From contig NC_052350.1 in the NCBI RefSeq assembly GCF_009727055.1, positions 27,741,174 to 27,805,173 of the forward strand: a stretch of 64,000 nt of DNA. The letters are read 5' to 3'. The DNA is from Benincasa hispida (Eukaryota; Streptophyta; Magnoliopsida; Cucurbitales; Cucurbitaceae). Positions within the stretch are counted from its first letter, which is position 1; every line of letters begins with the position of its first letter. Both the position numbers and the translations under genes were made by a program. The notes below the pieces were generated by a model. The model was not told where the DNA came from. It saw nothing but the letters and a program-made list of their open reading frames with translations, and did no database searches. Of the stretch, positions 55,291 to 64,000 are shown in pieces.

Positions 55291-56225
55291 TCCTAACACC
55301 TATCTTTGGCACCTCAAGCTTGGTCACATGAATTCAACAGGATTGAGAGATTGGTAAAAAACGGTCATCTAAATCAGTTAGAAGACAGTTCTCTACCTCC
55401 ACGTGAATCATGTCTTGAGGGAAAAATGACGAAAAGATCTTTTTCTGACAAAGGTCTTCGTGCCAAAGAACCTCTTGAAATAAACATTCAAACCTTTGTG
55501 GTCCGATGAATGTTAAAGCTCGAGGAGGATATCAGTACTTCGTTAGTTTTATTGATGATTATTCTCGATATAGCTATATTTACTTAATCAGTCACAAGTC
55601 TGAAACTCTTGAAAAGTTCAAAGAATTTAAGGATGAGACTGAAAATCAGTTAAGTAAAAGAATTAAAACACTTCGATCTGATCGAGGTGGTGAGTATATG
55701 GATTTGCAATTCCAGAACTATCTAGTAGATCATGGAATTCAATCCCAACTCACAGCACCTGAAACACCACAACAAAACAGTGTTGTAGAATAGAGAAATC
55801 GAACCTTGTTGGACATGGTTTGGTCTATGATGAGTTATGCTCGATTACCTCAATCCTTTTGGGGATATATAGTACAGACTGCAGTTTATATTCTGAATGT
55901 TGTTCCATCCAAAAGTGTTTCAGAAACACCATATCAATTGTAGAAAGGACGCAAAGCAAGTTTACGTCATTTCCGCATCTGAGGTTGTCCAACACATGTG
56001 TTGGTACAGAATCCTAAGAAATTGGAAACACGTTCGAAATTATGCCTATTTGTAGGATATCCCATGAAAACAAAAGGAGGATACTTTTATGATCCCCAAA
56101 AAGATAAAGTGTTTGTATCGACAAATGCAACTTTCTTAGAAGATGATCATATTAAGAATCATCTACCTCGCAGTAAACTAATATTGTAAGAACTGTCTAA
56201 AGATACTACAGATAAATCAACAAGA
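55291..56225 (+). pseudogene. pol: element F integrase
   Basis: Starts LWHLKLGHMN (55303) with a frameshift at about 55340 into RIERLVKNGHLNQLE. The C-x2-C pair is RESC (first Cys lost). The first catalytic Asp region is destroyed by a frameshift and stop (55495-55509). The rest of the core is open at 55506-55793 (GGYQYFVSFIDDYSRYSYIY, LRSDRGGEYMDLQF, TPQQNSVVE). A stop at 55792 (Glu-Trp/Arg region) and frameshifts follow. The C-terminal part with LFVGYPMKTKGGYFYDPQKDKVFVSTN spans 55998-56189. Confidence 0.85.
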
Positions 56226-57127
56226 GTGGTTGATCAAGCTAGTCCATCAACAACGGTTGTTGTCCCGTCACGTCCATCCCAAAAGTTGGGAATGCCTCGT
56301 CGCAGTGTTATTCAACAACTTGAACACTACATGGGTTTAACAAAAACTCAAAACATCATACAAGATGATGGTTTAGAGGATCCATTAACCTTTAAGAAGG
56401 CAATGGAAGATGTTGATAGGTAACAATGGATAAAATCCATGGACGACGAAATAGAGTCTGTACTTCAACTCAGGCTAGGAACTTGTAGATCAACCACAAG
56501 GAGTTACACCTATAGGTTGTAAGTGAATCTACAAGAGAAAATGAAACCAAACTAGCAAGGTACAGACCTATAAAGTCAGGCTCGTGGCAAAGGGTTTTAC
56601 CCAAAGAGAATGAGTTGATTATGAAGAAACTTTTTCTCCTGTTGCCATAATTAAATAAAAAAGAATACTTCTTGTCATTGCCACATATTATGACTATGAA
56701 ATATGGCAAATGGATGTCAAGACAGCTTTTTTGAATCGCTATCTTGATGAAAGTATTTTTATGTCTCAATCAGAGGGGTTCGTCGAAACAGGACAGGAAC
56801 AGAAAGTCAGTAAGCTTAATCGATCCATTTATGGATTGAAACAAGCGTTCAGATCCTGGAATATAAGATTTGACGCTGCGATCAAATCTTATGGCTTTGA
56901 ACAGAACGTTATTAATCTTGTGTATACAAGAAGATAGTCAACAAAACTGTAGCATTCTTAGTTCTGTATGTTGATGATATCTTGCTCATTAGGAATGAGA
57001 CAAGCTTTCTTGCTAACGTAAAGAGATGGTTAGCACACAATTCCAAATGAAAGATTTGGGTGATGCCCAGTATGTTCTAGGAATACAGATCTTTCGAGAC
57101 CAAAAGAATAGAACATTAGCACTGTCT
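56226..57127 (+). pseudogene. pol: element F reverse transcriptase, cut off
   Basis: Linker 56226-56423 (RRSVIQQLEHYMGLTKTQ, EDPLTFKKAMEDVDR), then RT with stops until 56710. MDVKTAFLNRYLDESIF and NRSIYGLKQAFRSWNIRFD are open (56710-56937), and YVDD is at 56967-56978. RT ends within LGIQIFRDQKNRTLALS at about 57127, where it is fused to antisense gypsy gag. The connection region, RNase H and 3' LTR are missing. Confidence 0.85.
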
Positions 57128-57786
57128 TTATTAGGCTTTATCCCTTGCAGAATGTAGAGAAGTTCCTAGTGCATGCCTTGGGTGCACATCTCCACTGCAG
57201 ATAATTCAGTGAGTCTATCTTTGCAATCCAGACTCAAAGCTCTCCATCGGTTGATGTAATCGATGACTAGCTCTTTCCACTATTTGATGTTCGTCAACTC
57301 TAACATGCTAACAGTGCGGTTTGTGCTGTAGAAACGGCCGAGGAACTCATTTTCAAGTTGTTCCCAATTGTTAATCACTTCTGGCTCCAAATCAGTGTAC
57401 AAGTCAAAAGCATTACCTTTTAAGGTTCTTACAAATTTCTTGACTAGCAGGACTTCTTTAGTTCCTGCGTTTTCGCAGGTTTCAATGAAATGAGTAACAT
57501 GTTGTTTTAGACTACCTTTTCCATCGAACTATTGGAACTTTGGAGGTTGATACCTAGTTAGCATTCTCAAGTTATCAATTCTTTTAGTGTATGGCTTGGA
57601 GTACAAAAAAGAATTTTGCGACGGTCCTTCATACTGAGCTCTTACGGAGTTTGTGATTAGACTTTTGTAGCTGGAGATTGACTCGACTCAACAATTTCTT
57701 GAGCCTGTATTTGATCTCTTAAAGCAGCAATTTCATGATCTCGCACTTCTACAACTTTCATTAGGAGATTTATCTTTTTCTCTATC
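57128..57786 (-). pseudogene. gag: gypsy gag fragment
   Basis: On the minus strand it reads from about 57786: VRDHEIAALRDQIQAQE, then YQPPKFQ*FDGKGSLKQH, FIETCENAGTKE, LKGNAFDLYTDLEPEV, RFYSTNRTVSMLELTN, VIDYINRWRALSLDCKDRL and ELLYILQGIKP. This is a well-known plant gypsy capsid type, with about four stops and one frameshift. Its left end abuts copia RT and its right end is split by element G's LTR, so it predates G. It belongs to a different gypsy family from G, whose gag is at 63396. Confidence 0.85.
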
Positions 57787-58367
57787 TGTCACACCCCCTC
57801 CCAGATTACTCTTCTTAATCTAGAAATGAATGTGACGACAGTAGTTACCAACCTTTTTGTGGCACTTACTGTCTAACTAATATCCTTAGCCTACTTAAAT
57901 CCCTGGAATACATATATAACATTCACCAAACTAAGGAAACTTTAAAAATAACCTCAGAACACCAGGGATCAACAACAACATAACTACATTATATTAACAG
58001 GTACAAAGTTCAATGGGTCCCAACATACTTTACTAGTCCCTAATATGAGCAATACATATGTACACACATTTACAAAATAAACATCTAAAACTACTCTTTA
58101 GACTTTGAACTTTTAACTGGAGTTCTTGAGTGGCAGAGCAACATGACAGCTAACCTCTGGGGAGATGACCACTACCTCGGAAAAGAAAACATTTGAAAGA
58201 ATGAGCTACTCGCCTAGTGAGTGACTTAATAAAAACATAAATCTCATGCTTAAACTGAAAGCTAGAAAATAGAATACTGGAACTAAAACATGCCAAGCAA
58301 ACATGTACATAAAACTTTTAAAACCACTGTATCTGAAAATATAGCTAAACTAATTCTCGGTTGAGAG

Positions 58368-58652
58368 AGAACCCTCGTGGTTCAATCTCAACGTCGAATA
58401 TCATGTTCAAGAGAAAAGCCTTTTGTTCAATCTCTCAAACATAAGCCTGGGCTGGGGTTAGAACCCTTTTGTTCAACACCTTTTAGCCAATGCTAGGAAA
58501 GAACCCTCGTGGTTCAATCTCATCGTCGGATATCATGTTTAAGAGAGAACGCTTTTGTTCGATCTCTTAAACATAAGCCTAGGCTGGGGTGAGAACCCTT
58601 TTGTTCAGCACCTTTCAGCCAATGCTAGGAAAGAACCCTTGTGGTTCAATCC
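58368..58652. repeat. 133-bp tandem repeat, 2.15 copies
   Basis: Units start gaaccctcgtggttcaatc at 58368 and 58501, with a partial third at 58633. Each unit contains tatcatgtt, cttttgttc and gctggggt. A few mismatches between copies. Confidence 0.9.
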
Positions 58653-59488
58653 TACTGAACTGATTAACTATCATACGTGCACGTAGAGCAAACCGGATCC
58701 TGATGTCAAGGATCATAAATGAAGCAGGGTACCATTGCTTATCACTGAACTGAGTGAATTATTATGATACCTTCTCCGAGTACTTCAGTACCAGAATCAT
58801 AACATAACTGAAATCGGGTAGTATAACTCAGACACCTTCTCCTTGTACTTCAGTATTGAGCTGAAAATACCTGATACGAAAACATTTTCATAAAATAAGC
58901 TTACTAAAAGCTTGATCTCATAAAACATAGTTTTCATAAGAATATCTTTGCTAACGCATGCTCAACAACATTAAGAGCACATATGCTTTAAAACATAATA
59001 CAAATACTTGTAACTTAAACATGTCATAAAATCTTCTTTTGGAAACTACCATGGTTCAACCATTGTACCAAAGCATATTTCATAAACTTTGTAACTAGCA
59101 TGCATTTATAAACTTTAGGGAAATGCGTTGCTTGGAACTTCTTGTAAAATAACCAACATAAAAGTAACTGTTAATAAAGCATGGATTATTAAAATATTTA
59201 TAAACCATTTATAAATCATTTATAGTCACTCACAAGTCCTTCAAGTTTGCTTCCTTAAGGCTTGATAGGCTTTAACAATGGCCATTGAACCTACACGTAT
59301 AAGCATACTACTTAGTTGTTTACACTAGTCTTCCTTTTAAGCCTACTTAATAAATTAAGCTCACATGCCAAACCATCACATTGTTTCTTCTACCATTCAC
59401 TTTGAGGGTCGGGCACTTAGCCAATTTGGAGGGATTGGGTGTCAAAAGAATGCACCCTTTGATTGCCCATATTCCCCAATTTTGGAGC

Positions 59489-59850
59489 ATCAAACTGCAG
59501 ATTCAATTTTAATAATTCATAACTAAATTTTCAGAACTCATCTCAAGGAACTTCCTTCTACAAACTTTCTTAGAATCAAGTTACTACCTTAAAATTTCAG
59601 CTTGAAATTCCTCGTCGTTTTATCTGGAGATTCAAAATTTCATCATTGGCCCCAACTCAAGCAGCTGCCTTTGTTCAACAATTTCCAATTCAAATTTCAA
59701 AAATATATAACTCGATTTTCAGGCCTCATCTTAAAAAGTTTCATTCTACAAAGTTGTTTATAACTGAGTATTACCTCAAAAGTTTAGCTCAAAAATCTTA
59801 TTGATTCGTTCTGAAGCTTCAATTCCTCACTGATGGCCTAGATTCACCCG
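59489..59850. repeat. imperfect ~190-bp tandem duplication
   Basis: Two diverged units. Each runs through a taattcataact/tatataactcg block, tcag..ctcatct, ttctacaaa.tt, ttacct.aaa and tcat..atggcc. The divergence shows an old duplication. Confidence 0.65.
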
Positions 59851-60361
59851 AGAAACAAATCCTTCATCTTTATTTTGCTCCTTTGGCCTTATTCCGACGA
59901 GTTTTCTTTCCAATAGCACAGTCACAGAAAATAGACACACGTAGCTTTTGAATGCCATTGGAATTACACAAATAGCCCGAGTAATCTATCCAAACCGTTT
60001 AAATGAATTTGGCCTTTCTTCCTATGCGATCGCCAAACTTCTTGCATAAAATATCCTTGGGCCACTTAGCCCACTAATGAAGATTAATGGCTGAGATTTG
60101 ATTAAGCCATTTTCTTCCCACTCCATCACAGCACAATTCAGCATTAAATCTCATAGGATAACATGGTCTCCTCTTGGTTTCCCATACATTGCCAAAATTT
60201 GACCATTCTTTTCTACATAGCCATTCATGAGTTCTCTTGTTCTTTAGTTTACTTTATTTCTCCATCACTCTTAACCAAAACATAATCTCATTACAATTCA
60301 TTGGAAGACATCACATAACTTACACTTGCTTGCTTAAGGTAATTAGGGTTCGGGTTTTACA

Positions 60362-60376
60362 AATTCCTCCCCCTAA
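60362..60376 (-). other. element G polypurine tract
   Basis: The complement reads ttagggggaggaatt, directly before the LTR start. Confidence 0.8.
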
Positions 60377-61640
60377 AAGAAATTTTGTCCTCGAAATTTA
60401 CCTGAATATCAACTGAAAAGTTGAGGATATCTCTGCTTTACTTGCTACTCGGGCTCCCAGGTTGCCTTCTCAATGCCATGATTGTTTCATAACACTTTCA
60501 CTAGTGGTATCGTCTTGTTCCTGAGTACCTGTTCCTTTTTCTCTAGAATCTCAACCGGTTCCTCTTCGTATGACAAATTCTCTTTAAGCTGAACTGGTTG
60601 TTCTCTTAACATATGCATAGGATCAGGCACATACTTCCTCGACATCGATACATGGAATACGTCATGTATAGGAGTTAGTTCTACAGGTTGCTGCAATCTA
60701 TAAAATGCTGGGCTAACTCGTTCCACAATCTCATAGGGTCCTATGTATCGAGGACTTAACTTACCTTTTCTTCCAAACCTGAAAATTCCTTTCCACGGAG
60801 GTAATCGAAGAAATACCCAATCTTCGACCTCGAATTCTAGTTCTCTTCTTCACTTATTAGCATAACTTTCTTGTCTAGCTCGAGCGACTTTTAGGTTATC
60901 CCTAATAAGCTTTACATTCTCAGTGGTCTGCTGAACTAACTCTAGACCCAATAACTTTTGTTCTCCAACTTCATCCAACACACAGGGGTCCTGCAAGGCC
61001 AACCATACAACGCTTCATATGAAGCCATTCTGCTGTTATTGTTCGCGAATTCAATCAATGACAACTAGTATCCCAACTACCTTTGAACTACAACACACAG
61101 GCTCTTAACATATCTTCTAGTGTCTGAATCGTCCTCTCCGACTGTCTATCTGTTTAAAGATGAAAAACCGTATTGAATTGTAACTTAGTACTAATAGCCT
61201 TTTGCAGGCTAGGCCAGAACTTGAAGTAAACCTTGGGTCTCGATCTGACACTATCGACACTGGGACTCCATACTGACTGACTATTCTGTCTACATAAATT
61301 TTAACTAGATGGTCCAGCGTAAAGGTAACTCTTACTGGTACAAATTTGGCTGTCTTGGTCAGTCTATCAACATCTCCCAAATTCCATCATATCTTGAGGG
61401 CGTTTGAGGCAGTCCAAATAGAAAGTCCATCATCACGTGCTCCCACTTCCACTCAAGTACCGGGAGTGGATTGAGTAATCTTACCGGCCTCTGCCTTCCA
61501 AGTTTCACTTGTTGACAAATCAAACATCGGTTTACATACTCAGCTATGTCTTTCTTCATTGCAGGCCACCAATACCATCTCCTCAAGGTTCTGTACATCT
61601 TAGTGCTTCCTGGATGCATGGAGTAAGCAGAACTGTGCGC
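60377..61640 (-). pseudogene. pol: element G integrase with chromodomain-like tail
   Basis: Right to left: the zinc-binding start (MHPGSTKMYRTLRRWYWWP, then CLICQQVK, 61619-61510), then the core with MMDFLFGLPQ and WEMLIDRLTKTAKF across a frameshift at about 61370, DRIVSQYGVPVSIVSDRDPRF (61290-61230) with the second acidic site, and a decayed third region. The C-terminal part at 60726-60487 reads HDVFHVSMSRKYVPDP, ENLSYEEEPVEIL and LRNKTIPLVKVL, continuing with ATWEPE near 60450. The last motifs are typical of the Tekay/Del chromovirus tail. Stops and frameshifts make it a pseudogene. Confidence 0.85.
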
Positions 61641-62110
61641 TTATTCTAGAATAGCTTGCTTAAGCTACAACACGTTAGGCACACACATTCTTCCTTCCTT
61701 TACTAACATTCCATCTACTCCTAACTAAAAATCAGTTCTTACTTCTTTGCTCACTTCTTCTGCAAGCTTCTAGAGATCAGGATCCTTCAATTATTCATGC
61801 TTAAGATCTTCCATCAAAGTAGGTCTTACCTGAAATCTAGCGATCAATCCTCCTGACTGACCTACTGATAAAGTGGCCCTAGAACTCCTGAACTCCTGGA
61901 GTAACATTTTTGATATCGATCCAAGAACTACTTTGGATCCCGAGGACTTTCTGCTTAATGCATCAGCTACAACATTCGCTTTACCAAGGTGGTACTCGAT
62001 TGAGCAGTTATAGTTTTTTATCAGTTCAATCCATCTATTTTGCTGCATATTCAGTTCCTTCCGATCAATGATGTTCTTCATATGCATTGGTGAGTCTCTC
62101 CCAATTCACT
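61641..62110 (-). pseudogene. pol: element G RNase H
   Basis: A clear end segment at 62087-61791: RKELNMQQNRWIELIKNYNC, then IEYHLGKANVVADALSRKS, the usual end of gypsy RNase H before integrase. The preceding part is decayed. 61790-61641 holds the short spacer to integrase, with several stops. Confidence 0.8.
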
Positions 62111-62900
62111 ATATCTTCAGTCTTCTGTGGATCCATACTCACTTCTGCTACTGAAACCACATGACCAAGAAATACAACCTGGTCTAACCAGAAATCACAT
62201 TTGCTGAACGTGGCATACAACTGCTTCTCTCGCAGCGCCTACAAAACTATCCTCAAATGGTTCATGTGATATTCCATACTGCTTGAATGCACTAATATGT
62301 CATCAATGAATATTATCACGAACTAATCCAAGTAGGGATGAAATATCTTATTCATCAAGTCCATAAATACTACAGGGCATTCGTTAGTCCAAACGACATT
62401 ACTAGGAACTCGTAATTTCCATACCTCGTCCTAAATGCAGTTTTTGGAACATCCGCCTCTTTTACCTTCAACTGGTGGTAACCTGATCTTAAATCTATCT
62501 TAGAGAAAATTGTGGTTCCCTTTAACTGATCAAAGAGATCATTTATACGAGGCAATGGGTACTTGTTCCTAATCGTCAACATTTCAACTGCCTATAATTT
62601 ATACATAACCGAGAGTACCGTCTTTCTTTTTGACAAAAAGACTGGTGCTTCCCAAGGTGACACACTAGATTTGATATAACCCTTATTTATTAGTTCTTGC
62701 AACTAAACTTTCACCTCCTTAAGTTCTTCTAGCACCATCCTATGTGGTACCTGAAAAATAGGTGTTGTATCTGGAATTAAATCGATAGTAAACTCAACTT
62801 CCTTGTCAGGTTGTAAATCTGATAACTTTTCAGAGAAAACATCCAGGAATTCTTATACAACTGATACATCCTCAGGTTTCAGCTTCTCGTCCTACGAAAC
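62111..62900 (-). pseudogene. pol: element G reverse transcriptase
   Basis: Open at 62582-62370 ([60 protein letters not shown]), which includes the first catalytic Asp. The second motif reads FIDD at about 62299-62310 (YxDD family). Upstream motifs (KELKVQLQELINKGYI-like, near 62700) and the thumb (CDFWLDQVVFLGHV, near 62180) are readable with stops. A frameshift or stop near 62620 separates the N-terminal part. Confidence 0.85.
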
Positions 62901-63395
62901 TATCACATGGGCTAAATAGGCTTCACATCTTTTACTTAACAGCTTCCTAGTCTCCACTGCTGATATTAAGCTTCCTGGAAGTATTCTTTTGCTTCCTACA
63001 AATACTATCTCTTGCCTACCAAATCTCTCGAACATTATCTATTCTTAAAACAATCCATATGGTCATAATATTTATTCGGGAAATCCATGCTCTAGAGTGA
63101 CATCAATTCCAGGAAATCTAACAGAATCACTTCATAAACTATAATTATCAATAACTACCCCAGGGCCTGTAAAACTATTATACTATTACAACCTCTCCCA
63201 CAGCATAATAATAACTACTTAGGAACATGCTCTCTACAATCTTAAAATAAAGGTATAGCACCATAAGCAACTATTTCATAAACATACTGGTACACAAAGT
63301 TACTTTACCATTCACAACATCAGGAGACTCCTCTACCTCTTGGTGGGTCACTTCGTAAAACCTGCCCTGCCGCTGAGGTTGTCCTGCTCTCTTTC
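62901..63395 (-). pseudogene. element G protease/linker region (decayed)
   Basis: Between the gag zinc knuckle and RT, where the aspartic protease should lie. Only scattered fragments can be read and no D-S/T-G site could be placed. About 500 bp is shorter than a normal protease plus linker, so part is probably deleted. Confidence 0.45.
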
Positions 63396-64000
63396 TCATT
63401 TTTCTTCTCTTGAATCCCTTCCTCGGGCTCCTGAGCCACTAGGCTTATCTATCATCTGTAAAGTCATTCTGTGTTTTTTCTGAACTCCTCGACCTAGCTG
63501 GGGGCATTTCTTCTTGAAATGTCCTGCCTGTCCGCACTGGAAACATACTTTTCCCTCTGTAACATGTCCCTCGATGATGCTTACCACAATTCGTATATAA
63601 AGGTTTCTTACTTGTACTAGCTTCTAGCTCGGTAGGATGCCAAAACCCTGATCTATCACCCATACTAACCACAAGTCTTGGCTTATTTCTTCTTACACCA
63701 TGCTGACTTGTAGCTCTCTGTCTCTTCTTAACTGCCCGACCAGAAAATGCAAGTCTAGAACTCTTACGTCTTGACTTTGTTAAAGCTCGTTGTTGTTCTT
63801 CCTTTGCTCCCTGTTCTTTATCAATATTTATTAGGTCTTTCTCAACGTCGTACTTCCTTTCCAAATCCGCCAAAATGGACTCGACACTGTCTGCCAACCT
63901 CTTAGTGATCCTGTTAAATATTCTGTCCTCTAACTGAGGATCTGTTCCTGTCTACGGAATCCTTGACTTCCTGTCTGAAGTCGTTTCCTGATTTATCGGG
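63396..64000 (-). pseudogene. gag: element G gag C-terminal part (runs off the window)
   Basis: Two overlapping frames. The upstream one (63897-63445) carries a coiled, charged stretch and YTNCGKHHRGTCYRG. The downstream one (63587-63396) carries an intact zinc knuckle VCFQCGQAGHFKKKCPQ (C-x2-C-x4-H-x4-C). A frameshift at about 63570-63590 separates them. In this gypsy type the CGKxHxGxC motif normally runs straight into the knuckle. The N-terminal gag, leader and 5' LTR lie right of the window. Confidence 0.8.

Larger units (their letters stand above)
57787..60361 (-). mobile_element. element G 3' LTR (gypsy)
   Basis: 2575 bp, in minus orientation TGTAAAACCCGAACC (60361) to GGGGTGTGACA (57787), next to a polypurine tract at 60362. 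The candidate target duplicate at its left is ctatc; the other end lies outside the window. It contains a 133-bp tandem repeat (58368-58652) and an imperfect ~190-bp duplication (59489-59850). It is the same family as the solo LTR at 47386-50135. Confidence 0.9.

Overview
This 64 kb window looks like AT-rich plant heterochromatin made almost entirely of nested, broken LTR retrotransposons. I found no host gene, rRNA, tRNA gene or CRISPR array. Evidence for a plant (eudicot) genome: Ty1/copia gag-pol remnants of the Tnt1-94-like type primed by initiator-Met tRNA, plus Ty3/gypsy elements, some primed by tRNA-Asp and one Tekay/Del-like. The protein style resembles families abundant in cucurbits; that attribution is family-level recall, not a search result.

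Layout. 1-1943: 5' end of a minus-strand gypsy element (gag start, tRNA-Asp PBS, LTR with TATA). 1944-4034: copia leader joined to a 5'-truncated copia LTR. 4035-6052: minus-strand gypsy LTR and polypurine tract. 6053-16425: plus-strand copia LTR-PBS-leader fused head-on to a minus-strand copia element ('A': RNase H, RT, IN, gag, leader, LTR). 16426-19275: minus-strand gypsy derivative with PPT and tRNA-Asp PBS but no pol. 19276-37873: stacked insertions. A minus-strand copia reduced to LTR-leader-LTR carries a solo LTR (23539-25343). Its right LTR is entered by a plus-strand LTR, which is split by copia element 'B' (26417-36943, TSD gatca). B's own 3' LTR holds another solo LTR (34550-36366, TSD tagcg). 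37874-41666: minus-strand copia 'D'. 41667-44243: plus-strand copia 'E', fused head-to-head to D. 44244-46422: complete minus-strand copia LTR. 46957-57127: plus-strand copia 'F', whose 5' LTR holds a 2.75 kb gypsy solo LTR (TSD ttata). 57128-57786: gypsy gag scrap. 57787-64000: 3' half of a minus-strand gypsy element ('G') running off the window.

All coding regions carry stops, frameshifts or deletions, so none looks able to act on its own. When intact these elements would supply capsid (gag), protease, integrase, reverse transcriptase and RNase H from one gag-pol reading frame.

The most unusual signal is an irregular array of short words built on ACGATCG(T/C)TTAG, including a perfect 18-bp palindrome at 51756-51773. 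The arrays recur at the same place in several copia LTRs (about 380-720 bp before the LTR 3' end) and again in the leaders. A second lead is a conserved splice donor in U5 paired with an acceptor just before gag, which predicts a leader intron that contains the primer binding site.

Boundaries marked approximate were judged by eye from internal comparison of copies; no alignment was run.
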